A stretch of DNA of 64,000 nt from Isoetes taiwanensis (lineage: Eukaryota > Streptophyta > Lycopodiopsida > Isoetales > Isoetaceae). Where the stretch lies: positions 2,676,782-2,740,781 of the forward strand of contig JAJEKV010000094.1 of NCBI GenBank assembly GCA_021234155.1. Direction: 5' to 3'. Below are positions 34,785 to 45,451 of this stretch, piece after piece. Position numbers and translations under genes: made by a program. The notes below the pieces were generated by a model, which was not told the DNA's origin, ran no database searches, and saw only the letters and a program-made list of their open reading frames with translations. Positions within the stretch are counted from its first letter, which is position 1. Every line of letters starts with the position of its first letter.

Positions 34785-37700
34785 TTAATCTACACAAACC
34801 GACATGCCTGAGCCGATTTCTTCGGAGATGATTTTGCCGTCCCATTGCTCCATAAACTGTGGGTACTGTTTTTCCAGATCTCTTTTAAGTACCCATGTTG
34901 CGTCTTCCACCGGCAAGTGCTTCCACTTGACCAAGTATTGGAGGAACTCCGATCTCCTTGTTTTCTTGAATGCTTTATCAAGAATTAGCTCTGGAACTAT
35001 CTCCAACTGCTCCTCTGTCATTTCCAACATCGTTGGGGTGTCCAGGATTTCATCTGGGTTGGGAGTGTGCTTCTTCAGCAAACTCACGTGGAAGACTTTG
35101 TGGATCTTTAAGTGTGCTGGCAAGTCTAACCTGTAGGATTGGTTACCCACTCTCTTGACTATTTTGAATGGTCCAGCCCACCTTGGAGCAAGTTTCTTGC
35201 AATTCCCGATGCGGAGCTTTGCCTGCTTCACCTTGATCTTGAGCCACACATTGTCGCCAACTTCAAACCGCCTCGACCGCTCGATGCTTGTCGGCAATGC
35301 TCTTTGAACGACTCCTGCCGCTAGGAGATATCCCCGTACTTCTTCTACGAGCTGCCGCATGTCGCCAAAGCATTTGTTGGGAGACCTCCACTTTTGACAC
35401 CGGGATTGTGCCAAGTGTCGGAGTTAGGCATTGGTAGCCGTGAGTTGATCATGAACGGCGACATTTGGGATGATTCCGCTTGGTGCTATTGTACGCATAA
35501 ATTCCACCAAGTGAATAAATTCCTCCCACATACCTTGCTTGTTCCAGACATAGTTTCGGAGCATGTCTTCCAAAATCCTATTGACACGCTCTGTTTGCCC
35601 ATCCGTCTGTGGATGATAGGCCGTGCTCATGGATAGCTTCGTTCCAATCGTTGTGAAGAGATCCCGCCGTAAAGCCGATGAACTTCGGATCTCCGGCCGG
35701 AGATAATTTCTCTTGGCATGCCATGAAGTCTGAAAATCTCTTTGGTGAAGAGTTTTGCCGTGTCTATATTTTGTGTCCGTGGTCCTGCAAGGCACAAAAT
35801 AGGCCATCTTCGACAACTTGTCGACCACGACCATCAAGGCATCCTTACCTCTTACTGTTCTTGGCAATCCTGTTATAAAATCCATGCTGACGACCTCCCA
35901 CTTAGCATTTGGTACAGCTAATGGTTCCAAAGCACTGGAATTGAAGTTGTTCGCCTTCGTTTTTTGGCATAGACGACACTCCTTGATGTGGCGAGCTATC
36001 TGTTTCTTCATTCCTGGCCAATAGTAGTTGCTACGCACTTTGAAGTATGTCTTCATGAATCCTGCGTGGCCAGCTATTGGGCTGTTGTGGGTGTCGTGGA
36101 GGATCAACTTTCTTACTCCAGATGATTCCGGCACGCACAACTTGTTCTTATGGTATAGGAGGTTACCTTCCTTTTTAAAGTTTTTGAAGGTTTCCCTCTC
36201 CTTGTCCGTTCTTGCTTCCTTGGACAAGCTTGCCCATACTTCTTTGAAGTCCTCATCCGTTGGCAAGGTTTCTTCTATCTTTTTCCCGAAATCGCTGAAG
36301 AGCGTCGAGATTGCATTGCAGTGCACTCTGGTTGTCAGTGGATGCCTTGAAAGCGCATCTGCTACGACATTAAGCTTCCCGGGTTTGTAGACTATCTCAA
36401 AGTCGTACTCTTCAAGAAATTCCATCCACCTTCTCTGCCTCAGATTGAGATGTGGTTGCGTGAATACGTATTGGAGGCTACGGTGATCGGTGTCCAACCG
36501 GATTTCCTCCCCTAAGAGGTAATGCCTCGATTCTCAATGCCGACGAACCGCTAGCAGCTCTTGATCATCGTCGGGTAACGCGTTTGGCGTCGTTCATTTT
36601 CCTTGAGTAAATGCGCTATTACCCGCTCTTCTTGCATCAAAGACTGCACTGTGGCTATCTTGCTTGCATCCGTTGCCACTAACTTATCCTTCTAAGTGCG
36701 GCGAGGGGTTAAGGCGGGCGGTTGTCAAGGCTTCCTTCAACAACTCAAATCTGCTTGGGCCTTCTTGAGCCAATGGTCTGCCCAATTTTTTACTTTCTCG
36801 CCTTTGTTAAGTCCGTCGATTGGGCTGCTATCTTTCGCGCGGTTCTTCACGAACTTCTCTGTAATACCGCTAGGCCAAGGAAACTTTGACCTCGTGGGCG
36901 TTCCTTGGTGCCGGCCATGGATTCTTGCTTCAATCTTGGCGTGGTCTGCAGCCGAGATCCCTTCTGCTGAAATCACATGACCGAGGTATTCCACCTTCTC
37001 AAGGCGGTGACACCGACAACTTGGCATACAACTGATGCCTCCTTAACTTCTCGAGCACCTTCCTGACGTGCTGAGCATGCTCTTGAATGGATTTACTGTA
37101 CACCAGAATGTCGTCGAAGAATACTATGACAAAGGTGTCTAAGTATTCTCGGAAGATGTCGTTCATGAGTCTCATGAACGTCGCTGGGGCGTTGGATAGC
37201 CCAAATGGCATTACGGTGAACTCATAGTGCCCATACCTGGTCCTGAAAGCCGTTTTGTGGATGTCCTCCTCTTTTATTCTGATCTGGTGATAACCTGACC
37301 TTAGGTCGATTTTGGAGAAGACCTTTGCCCCTTGGAGCTGATCCATCAAGTCGTCTGATCTGGGAAGTGCGTACTTGTTCTTGATGGTGTGCTTGTTCAA
37401 CTGTCTGTAATCTATGCACATCCTCAAGCTTCCATCCTTCTTCTTGACAAAGAGGATGGGTGCTCCAAATGGTGAGACACTAGGCCTGATGAAACCTAGA
37501 TTGAGCAATTCTTGTAGCTGCTTCTTCAGCTCTGTGAGTTCATGTGTGGTCATTCTATATGGGGCCTTGCTTGTCGGCTTGGTCCCTGGCTCGAGTGCTA
37601 TCTCACACTCTACTCCCCTGTAAGGAGGAAGTTTCTCGATCTCATCTGGAAAGAGATCGTGGAACTCCGTAATCAAGTTGGCGATTGGCTTGGGTAACTT

Positions 37701-38396
37701 GCCAAGCGCCTTGTCTTCCTTGCTTTCTTCTGACTCTTGTTCCTCAATCTCGAGTTTGAAGATATATGCTACCTTCTCGCTCCTTATAGATTTGAGCAGC
37801 TTCTTAACGGACATACATTGCATGATGGGGGTAATTTCTTTACCTGTGATCTCAATGGCTTTTCCGTCGGGCGTTGGGAAGGTCACCTTCCGCTTCCCAC
37901 AATCGATGATGGCCCCTGCTGGCCCAAGGTACTCTATTCCAACAATCAAGTCGTATTTGCCAATGCCCATTACTTCTGCCCCCATCTGGACATTAATCCC
38001 TGGCAAGTCAATGTCGAAGTTGATTCTCTTCCCAGCTGTATGTCTTATTGCTCCGCTTGCCAAGATTACGGGCCTTGGTTTGGACTTTAGGGGTTTCAGT
38101 TTCATCATTTCAACCATCCTTGGGGATGCGAAGTTATGGCTACTCCCGGAGTCTATCAAGACTATGAAGGATTTGGCCTTTGCCTTCCCTACTGTGGTGA
38201 TTACCTTATACTGGGTCTCTGCCTGTTCTGTATCTATGGCAGCGAAGATGTGGCACTCACCCTGAATGTAATCGTTTGCCTCCTCGCTGTCCTCGTCTGA
38301 CGGAGTGTCCCATCCCCCCAACTGTGCTAGCGCTGAGCTCATAACAAAGGGGCAGTTCGCTGTTCGGTGGCCCGGCTGGAAACATCTGAAGCAGAG
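34785..38396 (-). pseudogene. gypsy Pol: protease, RT, RNase H, integrase, chromodomain (frameshifted)
   Basis: In frame with gag after one TAG. A CCHC knuckle ([14 protein letters not shown], 38,350-38,392) precedes the protease with [11 protein letters not shown] (about 38,145-38,175) and the RT with [21 protein letters not shown] and the catalytic FFDDILVYS (about 37,090-37,120). RNase H (36,480-37,000) is broken by several frame changes. Integrase resumes at 36,497 with the HHCC zinc finger (HAGFMKTYFK...CRLCQ) and the core (VSMDFITGLP, then TAYHPQTDGQTERVNRIL). The last frame (34,785-35,414) has LAPRWAGPFKIVKRVG and a chromodomain (EFLQYLVKWKHLPVEDATW). That chromodomain places it among chromoviruses, whose integrase tail can read histone marks. 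Confidence 0.92.
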
Positions 38397-39491
38397 CTAC
38401 TTCTCCATGCATTCCTGCCTTTTCTCCTTGGGCATCGCCTGTAGGAAGGACCGTACTGCTTTCGAGTAATTGGACCCTTCCGGTTTGTCCTTGAAGGACA
38501 CCTGCTTTCTTTCCTGTTGTTTCCCCTGGTTGCTGTTGTATGGGGACTTTGCTGGGCTTGGGCTGGCTGCCCTAGGACTGTAGCTTCCTGTTGCTTTCCC
38601 TTTATCCTGATAGTATGGCTGTCTCTGTGCGCTGCTCTGCGGCCCTGATCCTTGCAAACTAATTGCCTTGGACTCCGCTTCAGACACTGTTCTGGGGTCT
38701 ATTGCCCGTACGAGTTTCCTGAGTTCTTCGTTCAGCCCTTCTATGTAGCTTTCTACTGCGTGTTTCTCGCTCAGCTTTGGCACATATAGCCTTAGTCTCA
38801 TAAACTCTTCGGTGTACTTCTGCACCGTTTTGTACCCCTGCTGCAATCTGTAAAACTGCTGCATCATATTCGACTTGTGTTCCCGAGGGACATAGTGTTT
38901 CTTGAAAGCTTTTGAGAACTTCTTGAAGCGGCATGCGTCTCTGCTCAACCCATGGGCTTTGGCATAGCCTTTCCACCATATGCGTGCGGCTCCTTTCAGG
39001 TTGGCTGTCGCCACCCTGCCTTTGTCTTTGTCTTTCATGCCGTAGGCATTGCCGTACTCACTCATTTCGTCCAGCCATGCCTCTGCCTCTAAGCCGGATC
39101 TGTTCTCGCCCTGTTCGAGTTTCCGGGCTTTCCACACATTACCCAGTGCTGAGTCCACCTTCTTCTGGTAATCGAGGGTCTTAGTGTCCTTCTGCCTGCC
39201 GTCTCTACGGTCCGGCGCCTGCTCGGGCTCTTTTCCGGACTTAGAGTCCGAGGTCGAGCTTGATTCGGAGGTCTCTGTGCTGGGGGACCTCCTTCTCTTA
39301 TTCCTTCTCTTGTCTTTCCCCGACTTTCGGGGTGTCGTTTGTGGTCCGGCTGATGCTTGGGCTGCGAGTAGGGCCTTTATCTGGTCCAGCTCCGTTCGCA
39401 TCTGCGACATCTCCTCCTCTGGGGTCATGGGCCCATATCCTTCGAAGAGGTTCCTGGGGATGGGTTGCCTGTCAGGAGTCTCTTCGTCCAT
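38397..39491 (-). CDS. gypsy Gag, ending in TAG before the zinc knuckle
   Basis: First ATG at 39,491 (MDEETPDRQ). It has an acidic/serine N-terminal part, then a Retrotrans_gag-like core (ARIWWKGYAKAHG, FKKFSKAFKKHYVPREH, YTEEFMRLRLYVPKLSE). It then becomes serine/proline rich. The frame stops at TAG (38,397-38,399) and continues without shift into the CCHC knuckle and protease. The codon could be read through, as in some retroelements that separate gag and pol by a stop. It could equally be a CAG-to-TAG mutation. Confidence 0.9.
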   Translation of the reverse strand: MDEETPDRQPIPRNLFEGYGPMTPEEEMSQMRTELDQIKALLAAQASAGPQTTPRKSGKDKRRNKRRRSPSTETSESSSTSDSKSGKEPEQAPDRRDGRQKDTKTLDYQKKVDSALGNVWKARKLEQGENRSGLEAEAWLDEMSEYGNAYGMKDKDKGRVATANLKGAARIWWKGYAKAHGLSRDACRFKKFSKAFKKHYVPREHKSNMMQQFYRLQQGYKTVQKYTEEFMRLRLYVPKLSEKHAVESYIEGLNEELRKLVRAIDPRTVSEAESKAISLQGSGPQSSAQRQPYYQDKGKATGSYSPRAASPSPAKSPYNSNQGKQQERKQVSFKDKPEGSNYSKAVRSFLQAMPKEKRQECMEK

Positions 39492-39727
39492 GTTGGGCCT
39501 CCTGTTTTGTTCTACCGTTCGTTGTTCCCTATCTGCACACACAGTCGGTTATGGCTGTCGGGTTAGTTTTATTTGTTCTCTTTGCTTTATATGTGATGTT
39601 GGTATAATTGTGGGGGAAAGAATTTACATCAACAGACATTCCAAGTGCAAAAAGGACAAAGATGTTATATTCATATTTTATAATATGCTAATACAAAATT
39701 AAAAACTTCTGGGATCAAGATTGCTAA

Positions 39728-40858
39728 CTACTCTTGATGTCGCCGGTAGGATGGATTGTCCTCTAGGAACTTCTTCACTTGGGCTGTTCCCACTGAATGA
39801 CCCAAGTTCCTAAGGACGTTGACTGAAGATCTCCCCTGCAAAGCTCTCGCCAATTCTTCTACTCTGCGCTCGGAGGTGTAGGCTGCTGTTACTGCCAGCC
39901 TTCCTTGCCGCCTGTAGGGTATGGCGAAGTCAAAAACATCGAGTGCTACTGCTCTCTTCACCAGGATGGCATACTCGGTGTTGAGGGGCAACCGCGCATG
40001 CCGGCCAAATCCTGAGAGCGCAATTAGCATCGATACTCCTTCCTCGCCTCTGGGGGTGAATTTGCGGTGAATTACCGCTATTCTTCCATCCATCAGCAAG
40101 GGAAGGTAATATCGCAACGACCAGATGGGTCCTCGACCGCTCGGTATCCGGCTCTGTGTCTTCCCGCAAAATCATCAACCTCTACCGTGATGAGTTCCCT
40201 GTAGTCCCTAACTGTTGCTGAAGCTCTCCTGAGGTCGAATTCACCCCTTCTTTCCCGGGGAGGTGTTGCCGAAGAGCTTGCCGTTAAGATGTTCGATGTC
40301 GCGTGGCGAATCCCCATCTGTTCCTGAAGAGCGAGGAACTCTTCCTCCGTCGGTAGTCTATTTGCGGCCTTATCTGCCTCCATCATTTGCCTGATGCCGC
40401 TGTAGGCTTGAATGTCGGAAGTCGACTCTCCTGTGTAAGTGTCGGCTTCCCTTATTTGGAGCGGAAAGTCAGATGCTCCTCGGACGATGAAGTCGTCCAG
40501 GTCCGTTCTTCGGAGTTGGTGCAGCAACTCTTCGTCGGTCCTACTCTTTCCCCGCACCAGGGAGGTTTTGGATGTCGCTTAAAAGCAAAAACTCCTCTCC
40601 TTCGACAATAATGGGGGCTAGGCTTGTAATGCCTAACCCAAGGGGGGGCGCGACTCTAGGAGTTTGCCGGCTTCTTTCGAAGTCCTGCCATTCTTGTTCT
40701 GCTTGTCGCCGCTCCTCTTCTGGGTCGAGCTCGACATAGTCTTCCTCCTCTTCCGATTCTTGTTCATCTGAGTCCTCCTCTTCTTTTCCTTCCTGCTCCT
40801 GTTCATATTGCGTAAGGAGCCGTTGTTCTGCTGCTATGGCTATTGGGTCGACGTCCAT
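39728..40858 (-). pseudogene. accessory ORF2 of the gypsy element, unknown acidic protein with two frameshifts
   Basis: ATG at 40,858 (MDVDPIAIAAEQRLL). A very acidic region of about 60 residues (EEEDSDEQESEEEEDY) is followed by PRVAPPLGLGITSLAPIIVEGEEF. After a frame change near 40,550 comes RRTDLDDFIVRGASDFPLQI and EEFLALQEQMG. After another change near 40,117 comes LLMDGRIAVIHRKF, then a C-terminal RRVEELARALQGRSSVN and VKKFLEDNPSYRRHQE. Total about 375 residues. No family recognised. It lies between gag and the histone-fold gene and has its own TATA box and palindrome pair. It could be a capsid-like or chromatin-associated accessory protein, but this is open. Confidence 0.6.
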
Positions 40859-41345
40859 GGGGGAATGGAGGTTTCTCCCACAATGTTCACCGACGATGGG
40901 TAAGAAAAATTGCCGAGGCGGTGTTGAAAGAGAAATATTTAGTCCTATTAACAGTTAGGACCATTGGCTCGGGTGTGCGCTGCGCCTTGTTTGTCAAGTA
41001 TTTGGCAATGTTTGGAACATCACCTAAAAGTCGCTGCGAGGGATTGCCTAGGAACAAAGTACCCTATGCAAGGTGGGAGCTGTACTAGTCTTTGGGTTCT
41101 ACCCGGCTTGGAATTCAGATGGGACTCTACCAGAAGTTTGGGGTTGCGTGCAGAGTTGCTTGGACATCTACCTCCTTCCGGAAGACATGGAAAATTTGGT
41201 CGATGTCGGCCTCGGCAGCATGAGCGCTGGCGCTGTACCATCTGCGGAAATCAGAGGTTGCCATTGGTTAAATGCGAAGGAGGGTCTCAAACGGTTGCAA
41301 GAGCGCCTCAAGGAGCTGGAAAATCGGCTAAGAAGGCAGGAGTAA
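40843..41345 (+). CDS. possible antisense ORF with C-terminal coiled coil
   Basis: Two plus-strand frames (40,843-41,088 and 41,073-41,345) could join with one frame change. The second reads FGFYPAWNSDGTLPEVWG...LPEDMENLVDVG and ends LKRLQERLKELENRLRRQE, a clear leucine-zipper-like coil. It runs antisense to the 5' leader of ORF2. Antisense extra ORFs are known in some plant gypsy lineages such as Retand. Without homology this remains tentative. Confidence 0.35.
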
Positions 41346-41377
41346 ACTTGTAGGGTGTTGTGTGTGGAATGAGGGAC

Positions 41378-41387
41378 CTATTTATAG
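41378..41387 (-). promoter_or_regulatory. TATA box upstream of accessory ORF2
   Basis: The minus strand reads CTATAAATAG inside the leader, 520 bp before the ORF2 ATG, followed by GGTCCCTCATTCC. The same TATA word and a similar following CCCCCTCATTCG occur before the histone-fold gene, so the two promoters look duplicated. Confidence 0.6.
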
Positions 41388-41578
41388 AAAAGGGGAAAAC
41401 CCTAATTTTTGGATGACTTGGAAAATTCCTGGGGTTGGGCAATTCTAGTCTATACTGAGGTCAAAATGGGAATTTGAAGACTAGTTCAAGTGTTTGAGCG
41501 TGGTTGGATTACCTAAAAGATGCTATACAACAGGTTGGGAATCCTTCGGGCAAGTTCTGGTGAAGAAATGGTAGGAGG

Positions 41579-41844
41579 TCTCACAGCTTGCGCCTCGCTC
41601 AAAAACTAAAGTTTAGTTTCTTGCCCAGGCGGGAGCTGTGAGACATCAGTCTCATTTCGATCAAAACATGTCCGATTTGGATAAACTAAGGGTATAAAGA
41701 TGATGGGCTCATCAAATCAGGTAGAATCGACCCTTTATTTGGTCGATTTGGAGCTGTTTTGGGCGAGTTTTGGGCAAGGTCTCACAGCTTGCGCCTCGCT
41801 CAAAAACTAAAGTTTAGTTTTTAGTCCAGGCGCGAGCTGTGAGA
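41579..41844. repeat. two 65-bp near-perfect palindromes upstream of ORF2
   Basis: Palindromes at 41,579-41,643 and 41,780-41,844. Each starts TCTCACAGCT(T)GCGCC, has ACTAAAGTTTAGT at the centre and ends GGCG(C)GAGCTGTGAGA. They are 201 bp apart (start to start). In minus-strand sense they lie 190-400 bp upstream of the ORF2 TATA box. They could act as paired protein-binding sites or RNA hairpins. Confidence 0.92.
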
Positions 41845-41957
41845 CATCACGTCTTTCTGCCTGCAATTGTCCTATTTTACCAAAATAAAAGCTAAAACTT
41901 GCTAATTTATCCTATTTAAGCGTGTTCAGACAATTAAGGCACTCAAAATTGTTCAGT

Positions 41958-43181
41958 TTAGGGTCGTTCTCCCTTGATGCGAGTAGCAAGTTGCATGTCT
42001 TGCCTCATCAAAGTCACTCGCTTCGCATGGACAGTGCAAGCTGTTGAGTCTTCAAAATGCTGCACTATCTTCTTCTCAGCTGCTTCCTGGAGTGCGAGCA
42101 GCATCTCATCTGTGACCCTGTAGTCCGTCCTGAAATCCTGCATTACTTCTCTAACTAGCCGAGCAAAGGGGACGCGGGGAATCAGGAGGCCGTAGCTGCG
42201 TTGGAAGTGCCGAATCTCCCGTAGTGCTCTTTGCTCGAGCTGCTTCTTTGTGAGCTTCTTCTGTGAAGGCTTTTTCGGGACCTTGGGTCTTGGTGGTGGG
42301 GGTCTTAGGATCTGCTGCTTGGTTGGTCGTCCTCCCTCGATAAATCTGAGCTTGTTCTCCTCATAATACTTGTTGTATGCCTCCCACTCCTTCATATAGG
42401 CCTCGTGCTCCTTCATCTTGCGCTCATAGACCTTGACCGGGTTTGTGACATACGACTCTCGAGCAAGCCGGGGTTGCTTTTTCCTGTCCCATTTTGGGTA
42501 AGGAGGGGGCTTCTTCACTGTGTCCTGCTGCTCCTCCTCGGCCACTTCCTGCTCGGTTACTACCTGTTCAACTACTACCTGTTCAACGGCCGGGGGTTTG
42601 GAAGAACTTGCCCCTTCTGTGTTGGGGTTAGGCCCTTCGTCAGAACTCTCCGAGGGGGTTGGGGGATGATCGGGTGGTCGTTCAGTGATGGTGAACTTCG
42701 GGTTGGGCTTTTTCACCATGGGGACGTCCTTGAACTTCCTTGGGCTCCCCACCCATTTCCCTTTCTTCTTTTTGAGCTCCTCGGCCGATTTCTTCTCTTC
42801 TTCTTCCCTCTTCCTCTTCTTCTCCTCTCTTTTCCTTTCTCGGCGTTCGTATTTCCTGATAAACCGAGCGAGGTCTGCTTCCTCTTCCGGCTGAAGTCCC
42901 GGCTCCATCTGCTCCTGTTGCTCCTCCGCTTCCTTTTCTCTGATCCAGGCTTCGACTTGTTCTTCGATGGTCGGTTCTGGAGTCGGTATCCTCCTTTCCT
43001 CTCGGCTTTTGGTTCTCCTTTCCCGCTGCACTTCCTCCTCCTCCTCCTCAATTACTTCCGTCCCTGCTTCCGAGTGTGCTTCATTTTCTTCATTGTGCTC
43101 ATTCGAAGGTTCTCCCTCACTCGAAGAAGTTGGATCGTTAGGGTTAAGGGAGGCCGATATCGCCCGAATTGTCTTTGCCAT
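41958..43181 (-). CDS. retrotransposon-borne histone H3-like protein with long charged N-terminal tail
   Basis: The frame is open from ATG 43,181 to TAA 41,958 (407 residues). Residues 1-310 are low complexity: acidic and serine rich, then an arginine/lysine/glutamate coiled-coil-like segment (about 100-145), proline-rich parts ([27 protein letters not shown]) and a tyrosine/glutamate helix. Residues 319-407 are a complete histone H3 fold aligning without gaps: alpha-[31 protein letters not shown] (alpha-1), loop RTDYRVT, alpha-2 [20 protein letters not shown], then [11 protein letters not shown] and [10 protein letters not shown]. Loop 1 has canonical H3 length. REIRHFQ, LLIP, QEAAE and VTLMR recall plant CENH3 more than canonical H3. 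The tail lacks the ARTKQ start. It would be nuclear and could replace H3 or CENH3 in nucleosomes; this is inference. No intron is needed. Confidence 0.93.
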   Translation of the reverse strand: MAKTIRAISASLNPNDPTSSSEGEPSNEHNEENEAHSEAGTEVIEEEEEEVQRERRTKSREERRIPTPEPTIEEQVEAWIREKEAEEQQEQMEPGLQPEEEADLARFIRKYERRERKREEKKRKREEEEKKSAEELKKKKGKWVGSPRKFKDVPMVKKPNPKFTITERPPDHPPTPSESSDEGPNPNTEGASSSKPPAVEQVVVEQVVTEQEVAEEEQQDTVKKPPPYPKWDRKKQPRLARESYVTNPVKVYERKMKEHEAYMKEWEAYNKYYEENKLRFIEGGRPTKQQILRPPPPRPKVPKKPSQKKLTKKQLEQRALREIRHFQRSYGLLIPRVPFARLVREVMQDFRTDYRVTDEMLLALQEAAEKKIVQHFEDSTACTVHAKRVTLMRQDMQLATRIKGERP

Positions 43182-43344
43182 CGCCGACGGCCGGGCGTTT
43201 CGCTGGGCGGGCTTTCCTCGCAGATGCTGCTTGGTCCGGTGCCATGTTTGACGGATCGTCAATCGGATCTCGGGCGCCAAAGATCGCCTTAGGGAGCGAG
43301 AGCTGGTTTCTAAGGCGGGAATGTTCGAATGAGGGGGTCTACTT

Positions 43345-43354
43345 CTATTTATAG
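43345..43354 (-). promoter_or_regulatory. TATA box upstream of the histone-fold gene
   Basis: CTATAAATAG on the minus strand, 164 bp before the ATG at 43,181. The same 10-mer precedes ORF2. The nested insertion at 43,435 lies just upstream and separates this TATA box from its palindrome pair (53,016-53,270). The insertion may therefore have silenced or altered the promoter. Confidence 0.65.
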
Positions 43355-43472
43355 CTTGGTAAATTTTTAGGTCAAACTTCGAGTTGGTCTATTTAACATG
43401 CTAAGATACCTATTTAGTTAAAACTTACACTTATTGTAGGGAAAGGTCCTTATGCACAAATATCAACATCCG

Positions 43473-44430
43473 ATTCTATCCTGCCTACAAAGTGTGCATG
43501 TATGGCTAAAGTTTTGCCCAACGGATGTGTGGTGAGTTGGTATAGGCCTAGTAATGCCAAAATGAATGTGCACTTGGTCAGGGGTTCAACCCTGGCCAGT
43601 GTATGTTTATCTTTGGGAGTTGATTACTGGGGTTATACGATGATGATCCCCGACGTGGTAGAACTTGTGCCTATACGTGTCCTCCACTTTGTCTGCCATA
43701 TGGCAGCAGGATAAGCTCCACAATAATTGTGTGAGTATGCACCAGTAAAAATTGGCTTCCATGTACACGGGGCTGGTATACTGGTTGTTGTCTAAAATTT
43801 CCCCGACTTCCTGAGGCGGGATTCTATCCTGCCTACAAAGTGTGCATGTATGGCTAAAGTTTTGCCCAACGGATGTGTGGTGAGTTGGTATAGGCCTAGT
43901 AATGCCAAAATGAATGTGCACTTGGTCAGGGGTTCAACCCTGGCCAGTGTATGTTTATCTTTGGGAGTTGATTACTGGGGTTATACGATGATGATCCCCG
44001 ACGTGGTAGAACTTGTGCCTATACGTGTCCTCCACTTTGTCTGCCATATGGCAGCAGGATAAGCTCCACAATAATTGTGTGAGTATGCACCAGTAAAAAT
44101 TGGCTTCCATGTACACGGGGCTGGTATACTGGTTGTTGTCTAAAATTTCCCCGACTTCCTGAGGCGGGATTCTATCCTGCCTACAAAGTGTGCATGTATG
44201 GCTAAAGTTTTGCCCAACGGATGTGTGGTGAGTTGGTATAGGCCTAGTAATGCCAAAATGAATGTGCACTTGGTCAGGGGTTCAACCCTGGCCAGTGTAT
44301 GTTTATCTTTGGGAGTTGATTACTGGGGTTATATGATGATGATCCCCGACGTGGTAGAACTTGTGCCTATACGTGTCCTCCACTTTGTCTGCCATATGGC
44401 AGCAGGATAAGCTCCACAATAATTGTGTGA
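43473..44430 (+). repeat. three 348-bp tandem repeats with a Pol III-like B box
   Basis: Copies start at 43,473, 43,821 and 44,169; the third stops after 262 bp. Copies 1 and 2 look identical, and copy 3 differs by one base in the shared part. Each contains GGTTCAACCCTGG, close to the tRNA B box, about 40 bp after GAGTTGGTATAGGCC, a weak A-box candidate. This suggests origin from a tRNA-like SINE. The 70-residue frame in each copy has no family similarity and is probably not real. Confidence 0.85.
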
Positions 44431-44881
44431 GTTGAAGTGAAGTGGTGTTTTCATTGAGCTGAATGAAATGAGTACAATGAATCATAAGAGTGTACAAATA
44501 CCCCAAATGAGTGAGTAACAATATAACGATCAGAAGAACATCCTAGGTAGCCCAAACACCCCAAGTTAAGCATCAACTGCTTCATCTCAAAGCAAACGTG
44601 ACTGCAAAAATCCCTCGATGACTCCACCAGACCAGCATCATTTCTCGCCGCCCCATCGAATCCAGGACCCCAACTCGACCCCCAAACACGTAGAGACTGC
44701 TCGGGAATTGCCAAAAAGAGGATCGTCCAGTCACTGCACACAACCGACCTCATGGAAAGTCAAGGTAAGACAATGAGTTAGAAACCTAACAGGCCAAGCA
44801 TCAACAAACGTTTTTTGTAAGAAAGAACAAAAAAAATGAATGGAAATCGAGAGAAATTGGTTCACTCGGAAGCCCACAGCC

Positions 44882-45024
<143 letters not shown>

Positions 45025-45451
45025 TCAGATAGACTAGGCCCGACCCCGGGGGTCATCCCCGAGGTGCCCTCCAGAAGCGACAAGTGCTACGCTGGGAAAT
45101 TGCAGAGGCCACCAGCCCTCAACGAGACAGAAGAGAAGAGTAGAATTCGCCCTCACGAGGCGGGATGAACAAAAACCAACAGAAGTCAAGCGAACCAATC
45201 ATGCGACCAGCCATAGAGGAGGGAGGGAGGGAAACACTGGAACAAGGAGAATTCAGCTCAAAGGAAACGCCGATGAGAATTGCTTGGAAGCTACAGGGAT
45301 ATATAGCAGATAAAGTTAAAGAAATCATGTGCCAAAGAAAGCCCAGGCTAAAGATGACTACTACGTCCAAAATAGCGTGACGCCAAAACAGACGTCCCTT
45401 TCCCCAGAATGATGGTTCTCTTCTATATAAGAAGAGAACCATAGCATTCTA

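Noticed and set aside
40093..40560. Programmed frameshifts in ORF2
   Set aside because: No slippery heptamer with a following structure was recognised. The shift sites lie in contexts where indels or sequencing errors are common.
43541..43620. tRNA gene in the 348-bp repeat
   Set aside because: Only a B-box-like word and a weak A box are present. No cloverleaf could be drawn.
43502..43714. 70-residue frame repeated three times as a real gene
   Set aside because: The repeats are near identical at DNA level, so an open frame carries no evidence of selection. The region looks SINE-derived.
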